Source: Staphylococcus equorum (GTDB lineage: Bacteria; Bacillota; Bacilli; Staphylococcales; Staphylococcaceae). Taken from it: DNA of 64,000 nt. This document shows, piece after piece, positions 8,616 through 17,383 of the stretch. How positions within the stretch are numbered: the stretch's first letter is position 1; each line of letters starts with the position of its first letter. Position numbers and translations under genes: made by a program. Location of the stretch: NCBI RefSeq assembly GCF_029531845.1, contig NZ_JAMBPV010000010.1, positions 1 to 64,000 on the forward strand, written 5' to 3'. The notes beneath the pieces were generated by a model. It made no database searches and had not been told where the DNA came from. It saw only the letters and a list, made by a program, of their open reading frames with translations.

Positions 8616-9017
8616 TTAATATTTTCTATACATACCTGCCGAATGGGGTTCTGTCATTATAAAACCATATTGCGCGTATAACTTATCTGCTGGATAATCA
8701 GCAATTAAACTGACATAGGTACCTTGTTCAGCTTCAGCAGAAATGTACGCCATAATATTAGTCATAATCACCTTGCCATAACCTTGACCTTGATAATTTG
8801 GATCTACAGCTATATCAATAATTTGAAACGCTGTGCCACCATCACCAATCACTCTTCCCATACCAATAAGCAATTGGTTATCATAAATTGTTACATCAAA
8901 ACAAGCATTAGCTAAACCTTTTTCTGCTGCTTTTTGAGACTTCTCACTCAACCCTGCTATTTTACGTAAATTTCGATACTCTGAAACTGCTGGTGCTTCA
9001 TATTTTATTTCTATCAT
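8616..9017 (-). CDS. Small GNAT family N-acetyltransferase
   Basis: The 133-residue protein has the single-domain GNAT layout. The acetyl-CoA loop QGQGYG is at residues 76-81 after the strand IIDIAVDP, and a C-terminal YAQYGF motif is present. The substrate is unknown. It lies 67 bases downstream of the IruO-like reductase gene on the same strand with no clear terminator between them, so the two may be co-transcribed. The dispersed repeat sits directly after its stop codon. Confidence 0.85.
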   Translation of the reverse strand: MIEIKYEAPAVSEYRNLRKIAGLSEKSQKAAEKGLANACFDVTIYDNQLLIGMGRVIGDGGTAFQIIDIAVDPNYQGQGYGKVIMTNIMAYISAEAEQGTYVSLIADYPADKLYAQYGFIMTEPHSAGMYRKY

Positions 9018-9084
9018 TTACGAACAACTCCTAAAAAAGACTATGCAACATTTATCATATCACACAGTCTCTTAGCTTACTTTT

Positions 9085-10134
<1,050 letters not shown>

Positions 10135-10167
10135 CTATCTTTTCTCTTGATCCTATTATGCTTGAAA

Positions 10168-10182
10168 TGATAACGATTATCA
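10168..10182. promoter_or_regulatory. Fur box upstream of iruO
   Basis: TGATAACGATTATCA differs at one base from the Fur 7-1-7 consensus TGATAATNATTATCA. It lies 52 bases upstream of the start codon, so repression by iron-loaded Fur is expected. Confidence 0.82.
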
Positions 10183-10302
10183 ATGGAAACGCTGTTATTT
10201 TTAATCCATTTAACATTTATTTGGAAACTTAAAGTTGATATAACTATATGGTTTTTCGTCTTAACCAATATTTTATTAACAAGCATGTTATCAAGTAAAT
10301 AA

Positions 10303-10340
10303 AAAACCTAACTATTCAACTGTTGATAGTTAGGTTTTTT
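10303..10340 (-). terminator. Terminator of DUF2871 gene
   Basis: The inverted repeat AAAAAACCTAACTATCAAC-type (AACCTAACTAT paired with ATAGTTAGGTT) carries A and T runs on its two sides. It lies just downstream of the stop codon of the gene ending at 10375 on the minus strand and may act in both directions. Confidence 0.8.
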
Positions 10341-10374
10341 AAACTTATGATTGTACTTAATGAAGCATTGAACT

Positions 10375-10794
10375 TTACATTTCATCTTTAGGATCTTTGA
10401 TAATTGCATTTTTTAACAAGAAGAATAATAAAATAAACCCTGCTGTTAATATTGTATGTCCGATACCAGCAAATCCTGCAAATGATTCTGGTACTGTTTT
10501 ACCTATGACTTGATATGTCCCTTTAGTAAACATCATCCCTATAGTTGTTAATACACCAAGGTTAAATATAATGTAGAACCAATTAAATAGATAATAACTA
10601 CTTAAATTAAAGACTTTTGTTACAGGTAATAAAATAAGGTGCATAAACATACCTAATATCAGTGTATGTGTGTGTACAACTACAAGTTGTGTTTCACCGG
10701 TAAAATCATACGCTAATGTTAATTCACGATAATAAAACCCACTTAGTAAACCTAAGATTGTATAGACTAAAAAAGCATACAAAATTCTGCGCAT
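10375..10794 (-). CDS. DUF2871 family membrane protein
   Basis: The 139-residue protein has four predicted membrane helices. Histidines sit in or next to the helices (VVHTHTLILGMFMH in helix 2 and GHTIL in helix 4), a pattern seen in haem- or copper-binding membrane proteins. I recognise the family as DUF2871; its function is not established. It follows the CopC-CopD and YcnI genes on the same strand, separated by 145 bases and a hairpin, so it may belong to the same metal-related locus but be transcribed separately. GGAGGAG precedes the ATG. Confidence 0.7.
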   Translation of the reverse strand: MRRILYAFLVYTILGLLSGFYYRELTLAYDFTGETQLVVVHTHTLILGMFMHLILLPVTKVFNLSSYYLFNWFYIIFNLGVLTTIGMMFTKGTYQVIGKTVPESFAGFAGIGHTILTAGFILLFFLLKNAIIKDPKDEM

Positions 10795-10868
10795 CGAGAC
10801 TCCTCCTTATAGCTATTATAGGATAATTTTTTGAAAATTACAGTGACAATTCTACAAACTTACTCATT

Positions 10869-10908
10869 AAAAAGACAAGTCAGTTTTTTAAGATGACTCG
10901 TCTTTTTA
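10869..10908 (-). terminator. Terminator between YcnI and DUF2871 genes
   Basis: AAAAAGACAAGTCA (10869-10882) pairs with TGACTCGTCTTTTT (10894-10907) with one mismatch. It follows the YcnI stop codon. Confidence 0.8.
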
Positions 10909-10939
10909 CTTATTTTACTAATTAACTTTACACACCATT

Positions 10940-11518
10940 TTATTTAGCTGTCTTTTTAAAGATTGCTACTAACGATAAAATGATTGCGACAATAGATACA
11001 ATCCATAATGCTATTGGTCCATTACTAGATTGACTACTTCCAGCAGTATCTGCGCTGCCTTTAGCTACTTTAGTAATAGGCGCAGGTTTTTCTGCATCTT
11101 TATCGCCTGTCCATCTAACAGTATCACCATCATCGTACGTTTGATAAGCATCCCATTTAAATTCTCCCTCTTTTTCAGGGTTAGCAACTTGGATTGCTAA
11201 ATCGATGAATTCATTTGGACCAATCCCCTTATCTTTTGCTGTCCAAGTGATCTTAGTAATATTACCGTCATCATCTTTAGTTAATTTATGCTCAAATTGA
11301 TCATTAGGCTCTACGCCAACTACAGTAAGCGCTTTGGGTACTTTTAATTCGATTTTAGTCGTATTTGCATCTTTTTCTACTGGGATTCTAACGTCATACT
11401 TTTCATAAGAGCCCGGTTCACTTGTATCTGGATTTAATGTCACGTGCGCCTCTGCACTTTTAGAAAAACTCACTGCAACGATACACACCACTATTGCTGT
11501 CAAAATTTGTTTTAACAT
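10940..11518 (-). CDS. YcnI-like DUF1775 copper-binding protein
   Basis: The 192-residue protein has a signal peptide whose predicted cleavage after SAEA leaves His25 as the mature N-terminus. A beta-rich DUF1775 domain (about 25-140) follows, then a Ser/Gly linker and one C-terminal helix ending in KKTAK. Bacillus YcnI binds copper through its N-terminal His, which this protein preserves. The gene begins 15 bases after the CopC-CopD gene, so the two form an operon. The expected role is handling copper at the outer membrane face, either homeostasis or supply to copper enzymes; the direction cannot be told from sequence. Confidence 0.82.
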   Translation of the reverse strand: MLKQILTAIVVCIVAVSFSKSAEAHVTLNPDTSEPGSYEKYDVRIPVEKDANTTKIELKVPKALTVVGVEPNDQFEHKLTKDDDGNITKITWTAKDKGIGPNEFIDLAIQVANPEKEGEFKWDAYQTYDDGDTVRWTGDKDAEKPAPITKVAKGSADTAGSSQSSNGPIALWIVSIVAIILSLVAIFKKTAK

Positions 11519-11533
11519 ATTTTTAATCTCCCT

Positions 11534-12784
11534 TTATCCTGGAATATTGATTTGACTCATAATGACACCAACTAATATCAATATAAGACCCACACTTAAT
11601 TCACCATACAATGTTGCTTTATTTGCACGCTGTTGCTTTCCTAACGCACGAGTTGTTTGATAAAATCCTAACCCCATCATTATGAGTGTCAATAGCACTT
11701 TAACGATGAGTAATGCACTCCATGTTTGTATATTAGTCCAAATAGCTAATATATTTGTTTGGTCTATAGCCATCAATACACCAGAAATAATTATGAGCGT
11801 TACCGCTGTCGTATTTATTTTCAATAAAAAAGATCTGATGGGCTGACTATTTTGTCGTGTATTGGCATATACAACACATAGTAAATAAGCCAATGCCCCT
11901 AACCAAAGTGACATGCCGCCTATATGTACTGTTCTAATTAGAATCGACCAAATTTGCACGCTTTGAGACCATGCGTGTCCAGACATACTTAATGCAACCA
12001 ACATTGCAATTGATATTAACACATACCAACTCTGTGCCATGTGCTTCAATGTAAATAGCCCTAATAATACTATAATTGCCACCATCGTTAAGACAAATGG
12101 CACTTGCGTTAGTGCTGCTGTTTGCAATGATAATACATCAGAAACGACATCTGAAGAAAGTGTCATCATATAAACTAAAGCAGTCATTACTGAAAGCATC
12201 ACAAGTATCCATATGATGGGTTTAAAATATCGATCAGAATTAAACGTTAATAATCCTTTTCTACTTGCTAATTGATTTACTAGAAATAGGCCAGATAATA
12301 TAATAATCAGCCCCTCAGTAATAAAGCGTAATGCACCAAACCAAAAATCTGCTTTTTCATAAAATGGTGGCGTGGTGTCAATTCCATTTGCAGTTTCTTT
12401 ACCAATTGAAAATTCAAACGTGTCGCTTATCTCGTGTCCATCTGCCGACATTGTTTGCCATTTTATATTATGCGTCCCTTTTTCTAACTCATCCACAGGA
12501 AATGTTAATGTCTGAGAAGACCCCGTTGTACTCGGTTTCACTTCAGCAATTTCACTTCCAGTATCATCAAAAATTTGCACGCTCGAATATTGTGCGTGTA
12601 CTGGTTCATTAAATTGTAATTCAATTTCACCTGGTTGTTCATCTACGACGCTATTTGCATTTGGCGTTGCTTTTTCAAGTGTGGCATGCGCTGACACTTG
12701 TTGTGTTAATGCCATAAACACTATAATTATAGTGATGAAAAATATAGACATCGCCGTTTTAGGAAATCTTATAGATAGTTGCAC
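11534..12784 (-). CDS. CopC-CopD fusion copper transport protein (YcnJ-like)
   Basis: The 416-residue protein begins with a signal sequence that cleaves before His33 (VSA-HATLEKATP), giving the N-terminal His copper ligand of CopC. The CopC domain (about 33-130) also carries the DGHE motif. After residue 148 come eight predicted membrane helices of the CopD domain. The fused layout is that of Bacillus YcnJ, which imports copper. The GTG start is supported by AGGGGGA 6-8 bases upstream. The downstream YcnI gene is co-transcribed. No CsoR operator is obvious upstream. Confidence 0.85.
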   Translation of the reverse strand: MQLSIRFPKTAMSIFFITIIIVFMALTQQVSAHATLEKATPNANSVVDEQPGEIELQFNEPVHAQYSSVQIFDDTGSEIAEVKPSTTGSSQTLTFPVDELEKGTHNIKWQTMSADGHEISDTFEFSIGKETANGIDTTPPFYEKADFWFGALRFITEGLIIILSGLFLVNQLASRKGLLTFNSDRYFKPIIWILVMLSVMTALVYMMTLSSDVVSDVLSLQTAALTQVPFVLTMVAIIVLLGLFTLKHMAQSWYVLISIAMLVALSMSGHAWSQSVQIWSILIRTVHIGGMSLWLGALAYLLCVVYANTRQNSQPIRSFLLKINTTAVTLIIISGVLMAIDQTNILAIWTNIQTWSALLIVKVLLTLIMMGLGFYQTTRALGKQQRANKATLYGELSVGLILILVGVIMSQINIPG

Positions 12785-13093
12785 GGCAAATCCCCCTAAT
12801 TAAGTCTTATACTTCTCATCATATTAAATTCAAAGTGTATTCACAATATTAATCATTAATTGTCATTTTTCAGACATATCATTTACAATAATTATTTTAA
12901 TTCATGTTATATACTTGCAATCAATTTATTACATATTGTTTATTTGTACAATACTATATTTTAAAGTATAAGACTTTCATTTTCACAAAATAAATATCAC
13001 TCATGTACTCTCTAAACAATAAAATACTCATCCCTAAATTTTTGTGATTAGGAATGAGCACTTTTAATATATGAATTGATTTTAAGTTATATT
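12785..13093. other. 309-base AT-rich intergenic region
   Basis: This stretch separates the start of the CopC-CopD gene from the end of the RpiB gene. Apart from the hairpin at 13028-13062 I see no gene, repeat or convincing operator in it. Confidence 0.6.
13028..13062 (-). terminator. Terminator of the polyol/ketose operon
   Basis: On the minus strand CTCATTCCTAA pairs with TTAGGGATGAG (one G-U) around a 10-base loop and is followed by TATTTTATT. It lies about 30 bases beyond the RpiB stop codon. Confidence 0.75.
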
Positions 13094-13540
13094 TTAGTTA
13101 CTTTCATTATTCTCTACTTGGTCTATTTTATCCACTTTACGCTGTGAACCACCTTCCCATGCTACGTTGAGATAAGCTTCAACGTTCTTTTTAGCGACTT
13201 CTATGCCAATGATTTGTGCACCCATTGTTAAAATTTGTGCGTTATTACTTAATTGTGCACGCTCTGCAGAGTAATAATCATGTGCAACTGCTGCACGAAT
13301 ACCTTTGAGTTTATTAGCGGTGATTGCTACGCCAATACCTGTACCACAAATTAAGATGCCTCTTTCGTTTTGTCCTTGTTGAATGCTTTTACCTACTTCA
13401 GCAGCTACATCAGGGTAGTCAGTTTCTGCACATTGATGACAACCAAAATCCTCTACCTCATGACCTAATTGTTCAACGTGAGCTTTAACCGCTTCTTTTA
13501 ATTCATAACCATTATGGTCTGCACCAATTGCTATTTTCAT
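13094..13540 (-). CDS. rpiB: RpiB/LacAB-family sugar-phosphate isomerase
   Basis: The 148-residue protein has the RpiB fold: N-terminal IAIGADHNGYELK, the catalytic-cysteine loop ILICGTGIG near residue 67 and conserved AVAHDYYSA. RpiB-type enzymes interconvert aldose and ketose phosphates. It is the last gene of an operon with an alcohol dehydrogenase and DhaK/DhaL kinase subunits, so its substrate is more likely a tetrulose phosphate (D-erythrulose-4-phosphate to D-erythrose-4-phosphate) than ribose-5-phosphate; that is inference. AAGGAGG precedes the ATG. The C-terminal extension is charged. Confidence 0.88.
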   Translation of the reverse strand: MKIAIGADHNGYELKEAVKAHVEQLGHEVEDFGCHQCAETDYPDVAAEVGKSIQQGQNERGILICGTGIGVAITANKLKGIRAAVAHDYYSAERAQLSNNAQILTMGAQIIGIEVAKKNVEAYLNVAWEGGSQRKVDKIDQVENNESN

Positions 13541-13573
13541 TCTAATTCCTCCTTATAGATTTAGCTACAGTAA

Positions 13574-14206
13574 TTAAATAAATGATTTAAAAGTTTCTAA
13601 CATGAGATATGAAGATGTCGCGCCTGGGTCAACATGTCCTTGAGCACGATAACCGAGTCTTTTAGAACGTCCTTTATTCGAAATAATATCTTTCGTACTA
13701 TCCATTCCTGCCTTCGCTTTAACCAGCGCTTTATTAAAAGCATCACCAAAAGTTTCACCATTATTTAGTGAGATTTCTAAAGATTTGTAAAATGGCTCAA
13801 GCGTATCTATCATTGTCTTATCTCCTATTTCAGCTTTACCTCTATCTTTAATACCTTTGCTAAATGCAATCCAAAATTGATATAATGCTGCATCATCTAG
13901 TTCAGTTTTATTTTTTATCGCAACGGCCGATTTAAGGTAGCCAGAAGCATAAAGTGGACCGACTGAAGAACCAACTGCATCTAAAAAACTTTTACCTACT
14001 GCAACACTAATCTTTGCGATATCGTCTTGTGTTTGTAATTCATTATTTATCGTTTTTTGTACCGCTTGATAACCGATGTTCATCGTCACACCATGGTCAC
14101 CGTCACCGATTTTTCTATCCAATTCACAGAGTATATCTTGTTGTTCTTCAAATAAGGTTGTTAATGCTAAGATATATGATTTAAATGATTGACTCGTCAA
14201 CGCCAT
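13574..14206 (-). CDS. dhaL: DhaL subunit of dihydroxyacetone-type kinase
   Basis: The 210-residue protein binds the nucleotide for the kinase. Key motifs are DRKIGDGDHG near residues 30-40 (Mg-nucleotide aspartates), AVGSSVGPLY, GDKTMID and the C-terminal GHVDPGATS. It lies 12 bases downstream of dhaK and 33 bases upstream of rpiB, with strong ribosome sites in between. There is no DhaM phosphotransferase gene in the window, so the phosphate donor is either ATP or a DhaM encoded elsewhere. The ketose substrate is inferred from operon context. Confidence 0.88.
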   Translation of the reverse strand: MALTSQSFKSYILALTTLFEEQQDILCELDRKIGDGDHGVTMNIGYQAVQKTINNELQTQDDIAKISVAVGKSFLDAVGSSVGPLYASGYLKSAVAIKNKTELDDAALYQFWIAFSKGIKDRGKAEIGDKTMIDTLEPFYKSLEISLNNGETFGDAFNKALVKAKAGMDSTKDIISNKGRSKRLGYRAQGHVDPGATSSYLMLETFKSFI

Positions 14207-14218
14207 AACTACTTCCTC

Positions 14219-15217
14219 CTACACTTCTTTAAAGTTTGGGCAATCTACAGGATGATCTATACATGATTTCAAAGTGTCATCTAATTTCATTAAAGTCACC
14301 GAAAAGCCGCCCATTTCCATTGAAGTTATAAAATTACCTACATAAGATTTATATGTTATAATATTTTGTTCTTTTAAAATTTCATCTACTTCTTTATTTA
14401 TGATGTACAGTTCCATCTGAGAGGTTGCACCCAAACCATTAACTAATACAACCACTTCATCGTCAGCGTTGTATAATCCTTCTTTTAAAATATTTTGCAT
14501 AATCACATGGACTGTTTCTTTTGCTGTGCGGATTGTTGTTTTTTCAATACCAGGCTCACCATGATGGCCTAAACCAATTTCCATCTCATTCGCTTCTAAA
14601 TCAAAACTTGGTTTTCCAGTTTGAGGTAAATAGCACGGACTTAAACCAATGCCCATTGAACGTGTATTATCATTAGCTAACTGGGCAATACGTCTTACCT
14701 CTTCTAAGTTATAACCAAAGTCAGCTACTGCGCCTGCTACCTTATACACTAGCAACTCTCCCGCTATCCCTCTACGATCATTAATGTCTTTTGAAGACGC
14801 AACATCATCAGTACCAATAACCACTGCTGTTTCAATGTCGTCTTCAATTTCAGTCATTTCACTAGCCATTTCAAAGTTCATCAAATCGCCCGCGTAATTA
14901 CCATAGATGTATAGCACACCGTGGCCTTCACTGATTTCTTTAGTTACAGCTTGTATTGGAATAGGAGAAGGCGATGCAAATATATTACCGACAGCAACAC
15001 CATCAGCCATACCTTTCCCTACATAACCCAGAAAAGCTGGTTCATGTCCTGAGCCACCACCTATTAATACGCTTACTTTTCGATTAGTATCACGTTTCTT
15101 TCCAATTAACGCCCTTTGATGAAGTTTTGAACGTCTAATATAGTCAGGATAGGCAATCACATAACCTGTCATTAACTCTTCAATGACATTATCGGGGTTA
15201 TTAATCATCTTTTTCAT
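14219..15217 (-). CDS. dhaK: DhaK subunit of dihydroxyacetone-type kinase
   Basis: The 332-residue protein is the substrate-binding subunit. Family motifs are GGGSGHEPA near residue 53 and GLGHHGEPG near residue 216, whose second His is the residue that covalently binds the ketose carbonyl as a hemiaminal. DhaK-family proteins act on dihydroxyacetone and, in tetritol pathways, on D- or L-erythrulose. The preceding gene is an EltD-like dehydrogenase, which favours the tetrulose role. The DhaK start has AAGGAGA about 8 bases upstream. Confidence 0.9.
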   Translation of the reverse strand: MKKMINNPDNVIEELMTGYVIAYPDYIRRSKLHQRALIGKKRDTNRKVSVLIGGGSGHEPAFLGYVGKGMADGVAVGNIFASPSPIPIQAVTKEISEGHGVLYIYGNYAGDLMNFEMASEMTEIEDDIETAVVIGTDDVASSKDINDRRGIAGELLVYKVAGAVADFGYNLEEVRRIAQLANDNTRSMGIGLSPCYLPQTGKPSFDLEANEMEIGLGHHGEPGIEKTTIRTAKETVHVIMQNILKEGLYNADDEVVVLVNGLGATSQMELYIINKEVDEILKEQNIITYKSYVGNFITSMEMGGFSVTLMKLDDTLKSCIDHPVDCPNFKEV

Positions 15218-15263
15218 TTCAATTCTCTCCTTTTACGATGTTCTGTATTTGATGCTTAGCTAT

Positions 15264-16346
15264 TTAAGGTACCAGAACAATTTTTAATGATTGATCACCT
15301 TTTTTCATTAGTTCAAAACCTTCTTCAAAATCTTTAAGTGCTAATTGATGTGTCACAACACCATCTGTTGGGAAGTCTCCTTTTGCAATACCATCGATAA
15401 CAAGTGGATAGCAATAAGGTCCTAAATGACTACCCATTAGGTCTAATTCTTTACGATCTGATATGATACTCCAATCCACTGTAACAGGATCAGCAAATAC
15501 GGAGAATTCTACAAAACGACCTAATTTTCTAATGGCACTCAACCCTTGCTCTACGGATTTAGGATGACCTGTTGCTTCGATGTAAGTATCACAACCATAC
15601 CCTTCAGTTAGCGCTTTTATTTCTTTGACGACATCTACTTTAGATGGATTCATAACAATATCAGCGCCGAATTTTTTAGCTAACTCTAATCGATCGTCTT
15701 TCATATCTAGCACTACTAACGTTTCAGCACCTGATTTTTTAGCAGCACCAACCATGCCTAAACCTAAAGTGCCTGCACCCGATAACACAACAAAATCGCC
15801 GAGTTTAACATTCGCACGTTGTACAGCGTGTAAGCTACATGCATAAGGTTCTATTAAAATCGCTTTTTCAATCGGCATATCTTCTGGTACTTTATAGTTA
15901 ATCGCTTCTTTCGTAAATTTCATATATTCTGCCATACCACCGTTTACATTATTTTGGAAACCATATAAATCATGTTTTTCACACATCCAATACTGTCCGT
16001 GGTTACAGAATCTACAATCCCAACAAGGTACAATTTGTTCAGAAATTACACGATCACCAATTTCAAAATCTGTAACTTCATCACCTTTTTCTACAACGCG
16101 TGCAATAAATTCATGGCCAGGTATCATCGGTGCCTTAATATAAGATGGCTGTGTTTCATCACCCCAAAAACTAGGTGCCCCATCATATGCTTTGATATCG
16201 CCTGCGCAAATTCCACAAGCTTCTACTTTAACGACAATTTCCTTAGCATTATCAATTGTTGGTGTATCTACAGTTTCATATTTATATTCACCAGGTGCAT
16301 AAGCTACAACAGCATTCATTTTTTCTGGATAATTTTTCTTTGTCAT
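15264..16346 (-). CDS. Zinc-dependent polyol dehydrogenase, erythritol/threitol dehydrogenase (EltD)-like
   Basis: This is a medium-chain zinc alcohol dehydrogenase of 360 residues. Catalytic-zinc ligands lie in CGICAGD and PGHE, structural-zinc cysteines in CWDCRFCNHGQYWMC, and the Rossmann loop in GAGTLGLGMVG near residue 190. Stretches such as ISEQIVPCW, HDLYGF and GSHLGPYCYP are ones I recall in mycobacterial erythritol/L-threitol dehydrogenase EltD. It would oxidise a four-carbon polyol to erythrulose, which DhaKL then phosphorylates. This is recall plus context, not a database result. The start is the ATG after GGAGG; an upstream in-frame GTG overlaps that ribosome site. A cre and DeoR-type repeats lie just upstream. 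Confidence 0.78.
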   Translation of the reverse strand: MTKKNYPEKMNAVVAYAPGEYKYETVDTPTIDNAKEIVVKVEACGICAGDIKAYDGAPSFWGDETQPSYIKAPMIPGHEFIARVVEKGDEVTDFEIGDRVISEQIVPCWDCRFCNHGQYWMCEKHDLYGFQNNVNGGMAEYMKFTKEAINYKVPEDMPIEKAILIEPYACSLHAVQRANVKLGDFVVLSGAGTLGLGMVGAAKKSGAETLVVLDMKDDRLELAKKFGADIVMNPSKVDVVKEIKALTEGYGCDTYIEATGHPKSVEQGLSAIRKLGRFVEFSVFADPVTVDWSIISDRKELDLMGSHLGPYCYPLVIDGIAKGDFPTDGVVTHQLALKDFEEGFELMKKGDQSLKIVLVP

Positions 16347-16369
16347 TATTAACAACTCCTCCACTTTTT

Positions 16370-16383
16370 AGAAAGCGTTTTCA
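16370..16383 (-). promoter_or_regulatory. cre (CcpA) site before dehydrogenase gene
   Basis: On the minus strand TGAAAACGCTTTCT fits the cre consensus at every position. It lies 24 bases upstream of the start, so CcpA bound there would block transcription of the operon. Confidence 0.8.
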
Positions 16384-16409
16384 TTCACAACTACAATTCT
16401 AATATATAT

Positions 16410-16448
16410 TTTCGTTTCTTTCAAATATTTTTTCATTTATTTTCGTTT
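16410..16448. promoter_or_regulatory. Three TTTCRTTT direct repeats, likely DeoR-type operator
   Basis: TTTCGTTT at 16410-16417, TTTCATTT at 16431-16438 and TTTCGTTT at 16441-16448 are spaced 21 and 10 bases apart, so all face the same side of the helix. They sit between the divergent dehydrogenase and DeoR genes. Repeats of this type are used by DeoR-family regulators such as AgaR. Confidence 0.6.
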
Positions 16449-16520
16449 TGACCTGTTTTTATTTGCTTGTGTACGATTTATGTTAAAATAGTTTATGATA
16501 CGAAGGAGGATATGATTCAT

Positions 16521-17285
16521 ATGAAAATGTACGCGGATGAACGAAGAGAGCATATATATACTTATATAAAATCACATAAACGTGCGACTGTTAAACAGCT
16601 TTCAGATTATTTAAGTGTGACAGAAGCAACCGTTAGGAGTGATCTTAGACGTTTAGAAAGTGAAAACAAAGTAACTCGAACACATGGTGGTGCAAAAGTA
16701 ACTGAAAATATGACGTCTAAATTAAACTTTTCTTATCGCCTGACACAAAAACATAGTGAAAAATATAAGATTAGTAAATATGCATTAAAAAAGATTGAAC
16801 CTCAACAGTGCATTATGATTGATGCAAGCTCTACAACATATGAATTAGCAAAATTATTAGCAGAAACTACAATGGAACTTACAATTATTACCAATGGTTT
16901 AGAAAATGCGGTACTTTTAAAAGAGAACCCTCATTTAACTGTTCTAGTAGTTGGAGGATTTGTTTCGCAGGACTCAAATGCTATTACTGGTAATATAGAT
17001 TCACAAATATTAGAAATGTATCATATTGATTATTTCTTTTTATCCGCAAATGGCTTTACACTTGATAATGGATTAACAGACTTCTCACTACCTGAAGTTC
17101 AATTAAAAAAACAAATGGTGCGAGAAAGTGAAAATGTAATTGCACTTATTGATAAAAGTAAATTCGATATTTCTTCTACACTTTCCTTTGCAAAAATCAG
17201 TGATATCACCGAAGTCATAACGGATGAACCACCAACTCAAAAATGGACACATGACGTCCCTTTCACGCTCACAATTGCACAATAA
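16521..17285 (+). CDS. DeoR/GlpR family transcriptional regulator
   Basis: The 254-residue protein has an N-terminal helix-turn-helix (about residues 6-55, including ATVKQLSDYL and TEATVRSDLRRLE) and a C-terminal DeoRC sensor domain that binds a sugar phosphate (DASSTTYELAKLL, TNGLENAVLL). It is divergent from the dehydrogenase-dhaKL-rpiB operon and very probably represses it, with a phosphorylated intermediate as inducer. Three ATGs follow the AAGGAGG at 16503-16509. The one at 16521 has an 11-base spacing and gives the usual family length; the ATG at 16512 is too close and 16527 is too far. Confidence 0.87.
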   Translation: MKMYADERREHIYTYIKSHKRATVKQLSDYLSVTEATVRSDLRRLESENKVTRTHGGAKVTENMTSKLNFSYRLTQKHSEKYKISKYALKKIEPQQCIMIDASSTTYELAKLLAETTMELTIITNGLENAVLLKENPHLTVLVVGGFVSQDSNAITGNIDSQILEMYHIDYFFLSANGFTLDNGLTDFSLPEVQLKKQMVRESENVIALIDKSKFDISSTLSFAKISDITEVITDEPPTQKWTHDVPFTLTIAQ

Positions 17286-17292
17286 ATAAAAA

Positions 17293-17368
17293 AAGGAACA
17301 ATGATAAAAACTGTTATTTTAAAAGTTAAATATGACTTCTAAAATATTACATTACATCATTGTTCCTT
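17293..17368. terminator. Shared inverted repeat between convergent genes
   Basis: AAGGAACAATGAT (17293-17305) is the exact reverse complement of 17356-17368, with A and T runs outside. The loop is about 50 bases. It probably acts as a weak bidirectional terminator for the DeoR and YfcC genes. Confidence 0.55.
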
Positions 17369-17383
17369 ATATTTTTGTTATTT

